Assembly: GCF_012641365.1 (NCBI RefSeq)
Contig: NZ_JABAIM010000003.1
Location: 310,001-374,000, forward strand
From: Leeia aquatica
Lineage (GTDB): Bacteria > Pseudomonadota > Gammaproteobacteria > Burkholderiales > Leeiaceae
DNA length: 64,000 nucleotides
Direction: 5' to 3'
The notes beneath the pieces are model-generated. The model ran no database searches and was not told the DNA's origin. It saw only the letters and a list, made by a program, of their open reading frames with translations. Positions 23,944 to 33,403 of the stretch are shown piece after piece. Position numbers and translations under genes: made by a program. How positions within the stretch are numbered: position 1 is the stretch's first letter; every line of letters begins with the position of its first letter.

Positions 23944-26409
23944 TCAGGGCAACAAACGTAGCTGGGAAGCCTGGTGCGCCTCCACATCCCGGCTGGAAAT
24001 CCACATGGGCCGGTATTGCTGGGCTGCAAAGAGTGCAGCCTGATCATGGTGGTGCTCATCCAGCAGGATGCCGCTTTGCCCGATCGGGTTGATACCTACG
24101 GCCGCCTCCGGCTCCGCCATGTCGATCAGCCGTCGGGTCGAGGGGCCCGACACTACAGGGGCGCCGCCAGTCTCCATCCGGGTGTACTGGTTGTCGATGG
24201 TGTCGCGTGCGCCTGCCACCGGGAACGGTCCGACATTGAAGAAGGGGGCCAGTGCCGGTACTTTGCCCAAACCATGCTCATGGGTGAGGGTATGCACCTT
24301 GCCCCAGCGCCATTGCTGGATATCCGGCCCCAGTTGTGCAGTCAGGCCAGCCACCGTACGCTTCCAGCTATGCTGCAGCTGTTGGTCGCGGGTTTCCACA
24401 GCCGGTGTACGCAGATGATCCCACCAGGGTGACTGTGGATTGCGGCTGATGCCATACAGCGATTTATCGAGCAGGAACAGGCGACGCCAGACCAGCAAAT
24501 CCTCGGCGCTCAGCTTGTCGGCAAACAGGCTGTTGACCAGCTCGCCTTTCCAGCGGTCGCACACGGTTGCCGCCAGACTGTTGACCGGGTAATCACCTTG
24601 CCAGCGGCCGATCAGGCCCAGCAACTGCTGCTCGGTGGGGGGCAGGCGGGTGCCATCCAGCTGGTGCGTCCAGCTCTGGCACAAATTCGCCGCTACCGGG
24701 TTGCGCACATCAGTCTGGATACGCTGCAGGTCCTGCAGGGTCCAGGCCGCTTCACGCGGCGCCAGCAACTGACTCAACCGCAGCGCGCGGTCCATCGCCG
24801 GATAATAGCCCGCCACCGTAATACCGCCGGCACTCAGCGCAGCAGGATAGGGATGATTGGCCGAATAGATAATGCCGGAAGGCGGGTTCACATAGCGCGG
24901 GTTCTGTACAAAAGGCGCAAAGCCCAGTGGCTCTTGCTTGCCACTGCTGCCATCCAGTACCTGATGGCTGTTCACCCCCAGCGGGCGCAAGGTCTGCCGT
25001 CCGATAGCCCACATGGCGATATTGCCATCTTCATCCGCATAGCTCAGATTCAGACCGGGCGACCAGTGCTGGCTGGCGGCCAGCTCCATCGACTTCAAAT
25101 CCGTCGCATGACTGATGGCATAGAGGCTATCAAACGGGCGATTACGTGGATCCAGATAGGTCCAGTTCACGGCCACTGGCGGACTGTCTTTCATGGCAGG
25201 AAACAAACTATTGACCACCGGGCCGTGCAAGGCCAGCTGCACATGCAGGGTGACCGGTGCGGCGTCGCGCACCACGATGGTTTCTACCCGCCCGCCCAGC
25301 TGCACCCAGCGCCCCCGCTCCTTCACGCGGCCGGGTACGGCGGGATCCTGCGCCAGCTGGTAATAATCCACCTCGTCGTTTTCCCACATGGTGAGGCCCA
25401 CGGCGTGATGGCCATTGTGCCCCAGCAGCGGAAACGGAATACCAGGCAAGAAGTGCCCGTACATCTGCCAGTCCGGCGTGCGAATCTGAGCCTCGTACCA
25501 TACTGCCGGGGCATGGAAACCGATGTGCGGATCATTGGCAAACAAGGGCTTGCCGCTGGCACTAAGCTTGCCGGCAATCAGCCAGCTATTGCTGCCTTGC
25601 AGTTGCGGTACCGGCAAACTTTGGTTGACCTCGGTCACCAGTCGCGCCATGGCAACCGAGACAGAGGCCGCAGGCTGCGGATCCGGTGCCGTCACCGGAT
25701 CTGGCCGTACCGCGGGGGAAGCTACGGTGGGCTTGAGCGGCGGTTTGGTGGCCGGTGTGGTCTGGGCACCGGGCCAGTCATAGACCAGCTCCTTCATATA
25801 GGTCGGCCCCAGCCGTGCAGCAAGCTGGCTGACCATCGGATCTTCCTGAAAGCCCTGTGAAAACCCGTAGGCCATCAGGCCGGCAATGCTGAGACTGTCC
25901 ACCACCGTAAACGGGGCAGGTTTGCTGCGGGTCAGCGCGTACTCCACCGGCAGCCGCTGCTCGCGGATATACTGGTTGATCCCCGCCACGTAGGCTTGTG
26001 CCGCCTCACGTACCGGGCCACCCTGACGAATCAGCGCTTCGGCCTGCCGGGTGGCTGCAGCACGGATACCCAGGGTGCGGAACAGCTTGTCGGTTTTCAG
26101 CCCGGCCTCACCGACCAGCTCCGCCAGCCGCCCTTGCGCGACACGGCGCATCAGGTCCATTTGCCACAAACGCTCTTGCGCATGCAGGTAACCCAGCGCC
26201 CGCATGGCATCCGCTTCGTTGCTGGCGGTCAGGTGCGGGATGCCCCAGACGTCAAACTGCACATCGACCGGCTTTTGCAGGCCGGTCAGCACACGCTCCC
26301 CTTCCCGTTGCGGTGCACGTCCCAACAACCACAACCAGCTACCCGCCACCGTCAGCAGCACCAGCAATACGCTGACCAGCAGGATACGACGCAACCAGAC
26401 CATGACCAC
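23944..26409 (-). CDS. Penicillin acylase family Ntn-hydrolase (peptidase S45)
   Basis: 821 residues. An N-terminal hydrophobic segment (ILLVSVLLVLLTVAGSWLWLL) exports or anchors the proenzyme. The alpha-subunit part has WGIPHL and YLHAQERLWQMDLMRR. The autocatalytic site is QG/SNSW, making Ser273 the N-terminal nucleophile of the beta chain. Further S45 marks are GHNGHHAVGLTMWENDEVDYY and HTLTHEHGLG. A Pro/Thr-rich spacer (about 220-250) corresponds to the excised linker. Members deacylate penicillins, acyl-homoserine lactones or other amides in the periplasm. The substrate here is unknown; AHL acylase is a reasonable possibility. Confidence 0.9.
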   Translation of the reverse strand: MVMVWLRRILLVSVLLVLLTVAGSWLWLLGRAPQREGERVLTGLQKPVDVQFDVWGIPHLTASNEADAMRALGYLHAQERLWQMDLMRRVAQGRLAELVGEAGLKTDKLFRTLGIRAAATRQAEALIRQGGPVREAAQAYVAGINQYIREQRLPVEYALTRSKPAPFTVVDSLSIAGLMAYGFSQGFQEDPMVSQLAARLGPTYMKELVYDWPGAQTTPATKPPLKPTVASPAVRPDPVTAPDPQPAASVSVAMARLVTEVNQSLPVPQLQGSNSWLIAGKLSASGKPLFANDPHIGFHAPAVWYEAQIRTPDWQMYGHFLPGIPFPLLGHNGHHAVGLTMWENDEVDYYQLAQDPAVPGRVKERGRWVQLGGRVETIVVRDAAPVTLHVQLALHGPVVNSLFPAMKDSPPVAVNWTYLDPRNRPFDSLYAISHATDLKSMELAASQHWSPGLNLSYADEDGNIAMWAIGRQTLRPLGVNSHQVLDGSSGKQEPLGFAPFVQNPRYVNPPSGIIYSANHPYPAALSAGGITVAGYYPAMDRALRLSQLLAPREAAWTLQDLQRIQTDVRNPVAANLCQSWTHQLDGTRLPPTEQQLLGLIGRWQGDYPVNSLAATVCDRWKGELVNSLFADKLSAEDLLVWRRLFLLDKSLYGISRNPQSPWWDHLRTPAVETRDQQLQHSWKRTVAGLTAQLGPDIQQWRWGKVHTLTHEHGLGKVPALAPFFNVGPFPVAGARDTIDNQYTRMETGGAPVVSGPSTRRLIDMAEPEAAVGINPIGQSGILLDEHHHDQAALFAAQQYRPMWISSRDVEAHQASQLRLLP

Positions 26410-26481
26410 TCCGGACTCTGTTCAAAGCTGCACGAAGGCTAGAGCAAAGCGCCAGTCAGGACAAGGGGCGAGGAGGCTAAA

Positions 26482-27273
26482 TCAGGGGGAGAAGACGAAG
26501 TGTCGCTTCAGCTTGTAGCTGGTACCCGGTCCGAACCACTTATCAAAGAGCCGCTTACCCTCCCCACTGCGCTCCAAGGCCAGTAGCGCTTGATTAATCG
26601 CCTCTACCAGCTTGGGATTGCCCTTGCGCACCACCACCCCATAAGGTTCTCGCGAGATGGTAAACGAGGAGATTTCGTAGTCTTGCGGATTGGGAATGGT
26701 CTTGTGGTAAGACATCAGGATATGGCCATCTGTAGTCACTGCATCCACCTCATCTTGCAACAAGGCCAGTGTTGCAGCGGTACTGTCATCATACTTGGCA
26801 ATACGAGCCGTGGGCAGCAGTTTAAGCACATTGTCATAGCTGGTAGAGTTGCTGGCCACCCCAATACGTAAATTGGCCAAATCAGACAATTGGTGTACCC
26901 GTCCGACCCGTGTCATGAACTGCTGCCCGGAAACGAAATAGGTATAGCTGAAATCAAACCATTTCTGCCGCTCCGGTGTGCGGGTCGTCATGGCCACCAG
27001 CACATCTACATAATTGTTTTGCAGGACCTGGAATCGGTTTTGGGTGGAAACAGCCAAAAACTGCACGCGCACCTTGAGTGTACGGGCAATGGCACGTACA
27101 AGATCAATTTCATAGCCCTGATACTGCCGTTTGGCATCGAGAAATCCAAACGGGGGATAGCCGTCGCGCACCCCGGCCACCAGCACACCCTTGCTGAGGA
27201 CGTCATCCAGCAACTCAGCCCGTAGAGGCAGACTGAACAAGCACAGCAGCGCACAGATCCATGCCTTGACCAT
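26482..27273 (-). CDS. Amino-acid-type ABC solute-binding protein (family 3)
   Basis: 263 residues with GGAGG 6 nt before the ATG and a signal peptide (WICALLCLFSLPLRA). SBP_bac_3 marks: GVLVAGVRDGYPPFGFLD, YQGYEIDLVRAIA, the ligand-binding TTRTPERQKWFDFS, and LQDEVDAVTTDGHIL. It is similar in layout to GltI encoded divergently 286 nt away, but shorter and with no transporter genes of its own strand. It may be an alternative receptor for the GltJKL permease, or a sensor. Ligand probably a polar amino acid. Confidence 0.85.
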   Translation of the reverse strand: MVKAWICALLCLFSLPLRAELLDDVLSKGVLVAGVRDGYPPFGFLDAKRQYQGYEIDLVRAIARTLKVRVQFLAVSTQNRFQVLQNNYVDVLVAMTTRTPERQKWFDFSYTYFVSGQQFMTRVGRVHQLSDLANLRIGVASNSTSYDNVLKLLPTARIAKYDDSTAATLALLQDEVDAVTTDGHILMSYHKTIPNPQDYEISSFTISREPYGVVVRKGNPKLVEAINQALLALERSGEGKRLFDKWFGPGTSYKLKRHFVFSP

Positions 27274-27367
27274 CCGTTTCCTCCACGGCGGGCGTTCCCT
27301 GATTCAGCATAGCCGAGCCTGCCACGACTGCAAGCCCGCCCCTGCTGCAGCGCAAAAAGCAAGCGGC

Positions 27368-27396
27368 TTGCCCCTCAAGTCAGGCCAATCTATAAT
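27368..27396 (+). promoter_or_regulatory. Predicted sigma-70 promoter of gltIJKL
   Basis: TTGCCC (27368-27373), a 17-nt spacer and a perfect TATAAT (27391-27396) precede gltI by about 160 nt. This leaves a leader of about 155 nt with no recognised riboswitch. Confidence 0.65.
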
Positions 27397-27559
27397 CGGC
27401 CGCACATTCTGTCTGTTACCCTCGCTCGAGGCAGAACAGGCAAAGTGACCAAAACAAGACCGATACTGCATACGCGTCGGGCCGGGAGCGCCCCAAACGC
27501 GAGCCACCTGCCATTCGAGCAGGCTTACGTCCCACACTAGGCTGAGAGGAAATCTGAAC

Positions 27560-28456
27560 ATGCGTGTTACCCCCAAACTGCTGTCCACCCTGGTACTGGC
27601 TGCCTTCATCGCCCAACCGACCCTGGCTGAAGAACTGACCGGCACCCTGAAAAAGATCAAAGACAGCGGCCGTATCGTCGTCGGCGTGCGTGATGCATCG
27701 CAACCCTTTTCTTACCTGCTGAATGACAAGCAGTACGTGGGCTATTCGGTAGACCTGTGCAACAAGGTCGTGGACTCGGTGAAGAAGCAGCTCAAGCTGA
27801 GCGCCCTCTCCGTGATTTACCAGCCGGTGACCTCGCAAACCCGTATCCCGTTGATGCAGAACGGTACCATCGACCTCGAGTGCGGCTCCACCACCAACAG
27901 CATGGAACGCCAGAAGCAGGTGGCTTTCGGCAACAACATGTTCTGGGTCAACGTGCGGATGGCGGTCAAAGCCAACTCCGGCATCAAGGGTCTGGCTGAC
28001 CTGAACGGCAAGCCGGTAGTGACCACCACCGGCACCACCTCTGACCGTTACATCAAGCAGCACGAAGTCGGTTCCAAGATCGACGTGAAGAACCTGTACG
28101 GCAAGGACCATGATGAGTCCTTCCTGATGCTGGAAACTGACCGTGCCGCCGCCTTTGTGATGGATGACACCCTGCTGGCGGCCAAGATCGCCAACTCGCG
28201 TAACCCGGCTGATTTTGCCATCGTTGGTGAAATCCTGTCCGGCGAGCCGTACGGCATCATGCTGCGCAAGGACGACCCGCAGTTCAAGAAGGCGGTGGAT
28301 GACGCGCTGAATGCCGTCTACAAGTCCAAGGAAATCTACAACCTCTATGCCAAGTGGTTCCAGTCCCCAATTCCGCCGAAGGGCCTGAACCTGCGCATGC
28401 CGATGAGCGACAAGCTGAAGGCGTTGTTCGACAACCCGAACGACAAGGGCGCCTGA
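27560..28456 (+). CDS. gltI: Glutamate/aspartate ABC transporter, periplasmic binding protein
   Basis: 298 residues; AGAGGAA precedes the ATG. A signal peptide (LLSTLVLAAFIAQPTLA) is followed by a family 3 binding protein of the GltI group: IVVGVRDASQPFSYL, YVGYSVDLCNKVVDSV, TIDLECGSTTNSMERQKQ (the glutamate/aspartate-binding segment) and DRAAAFVMDDTLLA. It captures glutamate or aspartate for GltJKL. A strong hairpin separates it from gltJ, consistent with more binding protein than permease. Confidence 0.92.
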   Translation: MRVTPKLLSTLVLAAFIAQPTLAEELTGTLKKIKDSGRIVVGVRDASQPFSYLLNDKQYVGYSVDLCNKVVDSVKKQLKLSALSVIYQPVTSQTRIPLMQNGTIDLECGSTTNSMERQKQVAFGNNMFWVNVRMAVKANSGIKGLADLNGKPVVTTTGTTSDRYIKQHEVGSKIDVKNLYGKDHDESFLMLETDRAAAFVMDDTLLAAKIANSRNPADFAIVGEILSGEPYGIMLRKDDPQFKKAVDDALNAVYKSKEIYNLYAKWFQSPIPPKGLNLRMPMSDKLKALFDNPNDKGA

Positions 28457-28482
28457 TTCCCGTAGTCGCTACGGAAGCAGCA

Positions 28483-28504
28483 ACGGGGGGCTGATGCCCC
28501 CCGT
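28483..28504 (+). other. Intercistronic hairpin between gltI and gltJ
   Basis: ACGGGGGGC/GCCCCCCGT, a 9-bp stem with TGAT loop, without a T-run. A smaller stem (CGTAG/CTACG, 28461-28473) precedes it. Such hairpins often protect the upstream mRNA and lower permease expression. Confidence 0.7.
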
Positions 28505-28578
28505 ACCTTGTCTGCAACGCACCTGCTGACCAGCAATGCTGGCCCGGCAGGTGTACGTGCATCTGTTGTGGAGGTCTT

Positions 28579-29313
28579 ATGGACATGAACTGGGGAGTAT
28601 TCCTCGAAGAGTCCCCCACCGGAGATGGCCCATACTGGAAGCTGGCGCTGGATGGTGCCAAGTGGACCGTACTGGTCAGTCTCGGTGGCTGGGCGATTGC
28701 GCTGCTGGTCGGCTCGCTGATCGGCATTCTGCGCACCGTACCCAATAAACTGCTGGTCTGGCTGGGCGATGCCTATGTGGAGTTATTCCGCAATATCCCC
28801 CTGCTGGTACAACTGTTCCTGTGGTTCTTTGTGTTGCCGGAAGTACTGCCGGAAGCGGTGGGCCGCTGGCTGAAACAGGACCTGCCCTATCCAGAGTTGA
28901 CCACGGCCATCATTGGCCTCGGTCTGTTCACTGCCGCACGGGTTGCGGTGCAGGTCAGCGCGGGTATCAAATCGCTGCCCCGTGGCCAGGCGGCGGCTGG
29001 GCTGGCTCTGGGATTCACCCGCACCGAGGTGTACCTGAAGATTCTGCTGCCGCAGGCGTTCCGCATCATCATCCCGCCGCTCACCAGTGAGTTCATGAGC
29101 ATTTTCAAAAACTCCTCGGTGGCACTGGGTATTGGCCTGACCGAACTGGTCTTCCAGATGCGGCAAATGGTGGAGTATTCCAGTGTGGTGATTGAAACCA
29201 TCGCTGTGTATACCCTGATCTATATTGCCCTGGCCTTGATCGTCAACCGCTTCATGGCCTGGCTGGAACGGGCGGTGCGGATTCCGGGCCTGATTGCCGG
29301 AGGTGGCAAATGA
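28579..29313 (+). CDS. gltJ: Glutamate/aspartate ABC transporter permease
   Basis: 244 residues; TGGAGGTC precedes the ATG. It is a polar-amino-acid permease of the HisMQ type with about five TM helices (first around WTVLVSLGGWAIALLVGSLIG). The family's FRNIPLLVQLFLWFFVLP element and the EAA loop (AAAGLALGFTRTEVYLKILLPQAFRIIIPPL region) contact the ATPase. It forms the channel with GltK and overlaps it by 4 nt. Confidence 0.94.
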   Translation: MDMNWGVFLEESPTGDGPYWKLALDGAKWTVLVSLGGWAIALLVGSLIGILRTVPNKLLVWLGDAYVELFRNIPLLVQLFLWFFVLPEVLPEAVGRWLKQDLPYPELTTAIIGLGLFTAARVAVQVSAGIKSLPRGQAAAGLALGFTRTEVYLKILLPQAFRIIIPPLTSEFMSIFKNSSVALGIGLTELVFQMRQMVEYSSVVIETIAVYTLIYIALALIVNRFMAWLERAVRIPGLIAGGGK

Positions 29314-29975
29314 GCATGCCCTTGATTGACTGGGAACTGGTAGTCGCCAACAAAGGCCTGATCGTTGAAGGCCTGCTGTTCTCCCTGAAACTGACCTTGA
29401 TTGCCAGCGTGATCGGCATGATTGGTGGTGCCTTGCTGGCAATGGCACGGCTGTCCTCCATCAAGCCCCTCTCCTTCCTGGCCTCCAGCTACGTCAACCT
29501 GTTCCGCTCGGTGCCTTTGCTGCTGGTGCTGTTCTGGTTCTTCTTCCTGCTGCCGTTTTTCGGTATCCGGCTGGAGGTGGGCAATATCGCCATTGTGACG
29601 TTCTCGGTGTTTGAGGCGGCGTACTTCTGCGAAATCATCCGCGCCGGCATTCAGAGCATTTCTCGCGGCCAGGTTTCCGCCGCCAGTGCACTGGGGCTGA
29701 CCTATGGGCAAACCATGTCGCTGATCGTGTTGCCTCAGGCTTTCCGCAACATGCTGCCGGTGCTGGTGACCCAGGTGGTGATCCTGTTTCAGGATACCTC
29801 GCTGACCTCGGTGATCGGCGTCTATGATTTCTTCCATGCTGCCGAGGTGGTTGGCAAGAACAATGGTGCGCTGCCGCCGATGATCATGTTTATTGCCATG
29901 ATCTATTTTGGCATCTGCTTTTCGATTTCCATGGCAGCCCGCACGCTGCTGAAACGCTACGCCGTGCTGCGTTGA
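29310..29975 (+). CDS. gltK: Glutamate/aspartate ABC transporter permease
   Basis: 221 residues starting in an ATGA overlap with gltJ. Same HisMQ family: NLFRSVPLLLVLFWFFFLLPF, SISRGQVSAASALGLTYGQ (EAA loop) and LPQAFRNMLPVL. It pairs with GltJ as the transmembrane heterodimer for glutamate/aspartate uptake. It is followed 18 nt later by the ATPase gene. Confidence 0.94.
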   Translation: MSMPLIDWELVVANKGLIVEGLLFSLKLTLIASVIGMIGGALLAMARLSSIKPLSFLASSYVNLFRSVPLLLVLFWFFFLLPFFGIRLEVGNIAIVTFSVFEAAYFCEIIRAGIQSISRGQVSAASALGLTYGQTMSLIVLPQAFRNMLPVLVTQVVILFQDTSLTSVIGVYDFFHAAEVVGKNNGALPPMIMFIAMIYFGICFSISMAARTLLKRYAVLR

Positions 29976-29993
29976 GCGCCCAGGAGAATCCTC

Positions 29994-30725
29994 ATGATTG
30001 ATATCAAGAACATTTCCAAATGGTATGGCCAGTTTCAGGTACTGACCGACTGCACCACCAGCATCAAGAAAGGTGAGGTGGTGGTGGTCTGCGGCCCCAG
30101 CGGCTCCGGTAAATCGACCCTCATCAAGTGCGTCAATGCGCTCGAGCCTTTCCAGAAGGGCGAGATCATTGTGGACGGCACCTCGGTCGGCGCCAAGGGG
30201 ACTAACCTGCCGAAGCTGCGCAGCCGCGTCGGTATGGTGTTCCAGCACTTTGAGCTGTTCCCGCACCTGACCATTACCGAAAACCTGATGCTGGCACAGG
30301 TCAAGGTGCTGGGCCGCAGCAAGGATGAGGCCAAAACCAAAGGCCTGGCCTTGCTGGAGCGGGTGGGCCTGAGCGCCCACGCCGCCAAGTATCCGGCGCA
30401 GCTGTCCGGCGGGCAGCAGCAACGGGTGGCGATTGCCCGCGCCTTGTCGATGGACCCGATCGTCATGCTGTTTGACGAACCGACCTCCGCGCTGGACCCG
30501 GAAATGGTGAACGAAGTGCTGGACGTGATGGTTCAGCTGGCGCAAGAAGGCATGACCATGATGTGCGTGACCCACGAAATGGGCTTCGCCAAAAAGGTCG
30601 CCAGCCGGGTGATCTTCATGGATCAGGGCCGCATCATCGAAGATTGTGCCAAAGATGAGTTCTTTGGCGACCTGTCAGCCCGCTCCGAACGGGCACAGGG
30701 CTTCCTGTCCAAGATCCACCACTAA
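29994..30725 (+). CDS. gltL: Glutamate/aspartate ABC transporter ATPase
   Basis: 243 residues; CAGGAG precedes the ATG. Walker [10 protein letters not shown] (about 36-44), Q-loop [10 protein letters not shown], signature LSGGQQQR, Walker [15 protein letters not shown] and the H-loop CVTHEM are all intact. It drives import through GltJK. Last gene of gltIJKL, followed by a terminator. Confidence 0.95.
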   Translation: MIDIKNISKWYGQFQVLTDCTTSIKKGEVVVVCGPSGSGKSTLIKCVNALEPFQKGEIIVDGTSVGAKGTNLPKLRSRVGMVFQHFELFPHLTITENLMLAQVKVLGRSKDEAKTKGLALLERVGLSAHAAKYPAQLSGGQQQRVAIARALSMDPIVMLFDEPTSALDPEMVNEVLDVMVQLAQEGMTMMCVTHEMGFAKKVASRVIFMDQGRIIEDCAKDEFFGDLSARSERAQGFLSKIHH

Positions 30726-30744
30726 GCCTCTGTGTTGCATCCCG

Positions 30745-30770
30745 ACGGCCACCCTCGCGGTGGCCGTTTT
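30745..30770 (+). terminator. Intrinsic terminator after gltL
   Basis: ACGGCCACC/GGTGGCCGT, 9-bp stem with CTCGC loop, followed by TTT. Confidence 0.85.
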
Positions 30771-30860
30771 GCTTTCATGGCGGCTTGGCGAAATCGGTCA
30801 TTGACGCCAACGGGGCAAGGTGATGTGATGCGGGTTCTGTCCCGAATCCGGAGGTGTGTG

Positions 30861-32612
30861 GTGAACCGTCCTGTCCGTTTCTTCCAGCTATCCTTGATCA
30901 GTGCCGTGCTCGGCAGCAGCCTGCTGTGGTCTACCCCGGCGCGGTCTGACGCCGTTGCCCCCGAAGCCGCCTCTGGCTGGACCAGTAAAGCCCCGGTCAC
31001 CGGCCAGAAGATGATGCTGGTCACGGCCAACCCGCTGGCGACCGAGGCCGGCATGGCCGTATTGCGCCGTGGCGGCAGTGTGATTGATGCCGCCATCGCG
31101 GCACAGGCCATGCTGGGCCTGACCGAGCCGCAATCCTCCGGCGTCGGTGGCGGTGCCTTTCTGGTGCATTTTGATGGCGGCAAGGTGACCACCTTTGATG
31201 GTCGCGAAACCGCCCCCGCAGCCGCCAAGCCGGAGCGTTTTCTCGACCAGACGGGCAAGGCGATGTCCTTCTACGATGCGGTAGTGGGTGGTCGCTCGGT
31301 TGGCGTCCCCGGTGCCATTGCGGCACTGGAGCTGGCGCACAAGCGCTATGGCAAGCTACCGTGGAACAGCCTGTTTGACGACGCCATCCGCCGCGCAGAA
31401 GAAGGCTTCCCCATCTCGCCGCGCCTGTATACTCTGCTGAAAGGGGAAAACTACCTCAAGCTGGCGGAGCCCGCCCGCAGCTATTTCTATCAGGCCGATG
31501 GTAGCCCCAAATCTCAGGGCAGCCTGCTGCGCAATTCGGAATATGCGGCCACCCTGCGCGAGATTGCCAAGCGCGGCTCGGCTGCGCTGTACAGTGGCCC
31601 GATTGCCGAAGACATGCTCAAGGCCATCAGCAGCCACCCGAGCAACCCGGGCGACATGACGCTGGCCGACCTGCAAGCTTACCGCGCCAAGGAGCGCGCG
31701 CCAGTATGCGGCAGCTACCGCAGCTTTAGCATTTGCGGCATGGGCGCACCCAGCTCCGGTGGCATTGCGGTGCTGCAGATGCTCAAGCTGATGGAGCGCT
31801 TCCCACTGGCCAGCCAGCAGCCGCTCTCCGTCGAATCCGGCCACCTGTTTGCCGAAGCCGGGCGGCTGGCGTTTGCGGACCGTGGCAAGTATCTGGGCGA
31901 CCCGGATTTTGTTCCTGTTCCGACGGCAGGCCTGCTGGACCCGGCTTACCTGACCCAGCGCAGCCAGCTGATTGACCCGACCAAGAGCATGGGCAAGGCC
32001 AACCCCGGCACTCCACCCGGCGCAGTGGTGGCGCTGGGCAAGGACAATGCCATCGAGCTGCCCTCTACCAGCCATATTGTGGCGGTAGACAAGGAGGGGC
32101 ATGCCCTGTCGATGACCACCACCATTGAGGATGCCTTCGGCAGCCGCATCATGGTGCGTGGCTTCTTGCTCAACAACCAGCTGACCGACTTCTCCTTCAG
32201 CCCCACCGACAACGGTCAGCCGGTCGCCAACCGGGTAGAACCCGGCAAGCGCCCACGCAGTTCGATGTCGCCCGTGCTGGTGTTCGATTCGTCAGGACAG
32301 CTTTACGCAGCAGCCGGTTCGCCCGGCGGCTCCAACATCATCAACTATGTCGCGCAGACGCTGGTCGGCCTGCTGGACTGGAAGCTGGACCCGCAACAAG
32401 CGGTTTCCATGCCGCACTATGGCAACCGCAATGGCGCCACCGAGCTGGAAAAGGACCAGAAGCTGGAAGGGCTGGCCGAGCAGCTGAAGGCCAAAGGCCA
32501 TGAGGTCAAGCTGATCGAGATGACCAGTGGCCTCTCTGCCATTGTCCGTACCAGCAAGGGCTGGGTTGGTGGTGCCGACCCGCGGCGGGAAGGCGTAGTC
32601 GCTGCCGAGTAA
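30861..32612 (+). CDS. ggt: Gamma-glutamyltransferase (periplasmic)
   Basis: 583 residues from GTG 30861, chosen because GGAGG lies exactly 6 nt upstream; an ATG at 30828 would give a longer N-terminus. The signal peptide (LSLISAVLGSSLLWSTPARS) sends it to the periplasm. The Ntn fold is intact: TANPLATEAGMAVLRRGGSVIDAA, GGGAFLVH, the catalytic Thr403 in PSTSHIVAVD, SMTTTIEDAFGSR and a GSPGGSNI substrate loop. It cleaves glutathione and gamma-glutamyl peptides, releasing glutamate that the adjacent GltIJKL could import. The proenzyme should self-cleave before Thr403. Confidence 0.94.
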   Translation: MNRPVRFFQLSLISAVLGSSLLWSTPARSDAVAPEAASGWTSKAPVTGQKMMLVTANPLATEAGMAVLRRGGSVIDAAIAAQAMLGLTEPQSSGVGGGAFLVHFDGGKVTTFDGRETAPAAAKPERFLDQTGKAMSFYDAVVGGRSVGVPGAIAALELAHKRYGKLPWNSLFDDAIRRAEEGFPISPRLYTLLKGENYLKLAEPARSYFYQADGSPKSQGSLLRNSEYAATLREIAKRGSAALYSGPIAEDMLKAISSHPSNPGDMTLADLQAYRAKERAPVCGSYRSFSICGMGAPSSGGIAVLQMLKLMERFPLASQQPLSVESGHLFAEAGRLAFADRGKYLGDPDFVPVPTAGLLDPAYLTQRSQLIDPTKSMGKANPGTPPGAVVALGKDNAIELPSTSHIVAVDKEGHALSMTTTIEDAFGSRIMVRGFLLNNQLTDFSFSPTDNGQPVANRVEPGKRPRSSMSPVLVFDSSGQLYAAAGSPGGSNIINYVAQTLVGLLDWKLDPQQAVSMPHYGNRNGATELEKDQKLEGLAEQLKAKGHEVKLIEMTSGLSAIVRTSKGWVGGADPRREGVVAAE

Positions 32613-32617
32613 GTGAA

Positions 32618-32648
32618 CCCGCCCGCCGGGCCTCGCCTGGCGGGCGGG
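32618..32648. terminator. Bidirectional terminator between ggt and the MgtC-like gene
   Basis: CCCGCCCGCC and GGCGGGCGGG form a 10-bp stem with an 11-nt loop, in the 40-nt gap between convergent genes. Confidence 0.8.
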
Positions 32649-32652
32649 TACC

Positions 32653-33333
32653 TCAGCCTTGACTCAGGCTGGTCCAGTCACAGCGCGCACCCAGCTTCTG
32701 CAGGCTGCGCGCCAGCCGTTCGATCACCTGGAAATTGGCTTGCTCGGCCTGCAATACCACCGTGAGCTCTCCCCGCTCGGCATCACTGCTGTCCTGCAGG
32801 GAAAGGATGCGCAGCTGCAGTGTCTCGGCCTGCCGCAGCAATTGCTGGCGGCATTCGACCAAGCCCGTCAGCGGCAGCCGTACCCTCAATTGGTAACGGC
32901 TGTTGCTGGCTTCACTCAGCCCCATCGACATGTCCATCTGCACCGCGACCCGGTGCAGCACAATATTGGCCAGCACAATCACCGCCGTGGCAGCCGATGC
33001 CTCACGCCAGGCACCGCTGCCGCACAGCACACCGACGGCAGCGGCACACCACAGCGTCGCCGCGGTGTTCAGCCCCTTGATGGTGATGCCGTCGCGGAAC
33101 ATCACCCCGGCCCCCAGAAAACCAATGCCGGTCACCACTTGCGCCGCAATGCGGCTGCTACCCGGCTCACCGCTGAAGAACGGCGTCGCACCGACAAACA
33201 GAGTTGCGCCGACACACACCAGCGCATTGGTTTTCAAACCGGCCAGCCGGTGCCGCCACTGCCGCTCGGCACCAATCAGGGAGCCCAGCAGCAAGGCCAG
33301 CAGGGCGTGCAACAAAAAGGTCATCAGGTCCAT
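32653..33333 (-). CDS. MgtC/SapB family membrane protein
   Basis: 226 residues from ATG 33333 (MDLMTFLLHALLALLLG). The MgtC N-terminal membrane domain shows LLLGSLIGAERQWRHR, LKTNALVCVGATLF, RIAAQVVTGIGFLGAGVMFR and GLNTAATLWCAAAVG, all diagnostic. The C-terminal soluble part (about 145-226) is ACT-like. Members modulate Mg2+ homeostasis or the F-type ATPase under Mg2+ limitation; the exact role here is unknown. Monocistronic. Confidence 0.9.
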   Translation of the reverse strand: MDLMTFLLHALLALLLGSLIGAERQWRHRLAGLKTNALVCVGATLFVGATPFFSGEPGSSRIAAQVVTGIGFLGAGVMFRDGITIKGLNTAATLWCAAAVGVLCGSGAWREASAATAVIVLANIVLHRVAVQMDMSMGLSEASNSRYQLRVRLPLTGLVECRQQLLRQAETLQLRILSLQDSSDAERGELTVVLQAEQANFQVIERLARSLQKLGARCDWTSLSQG

Positions 33334-33403
33334 ATGTGCAGTGTAGCGTCTGTCATGGCGCACGTCAGGCCAGCATCAGCACCGTGTGAGGCAGATCAAA
33401 GCG

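Noticed and set aside
24598-25860. 420-codon plus-strand frame across the penicillin-acylase-family gene
   Set aside because: Antisense shadow; low-complexity translation and no family features.
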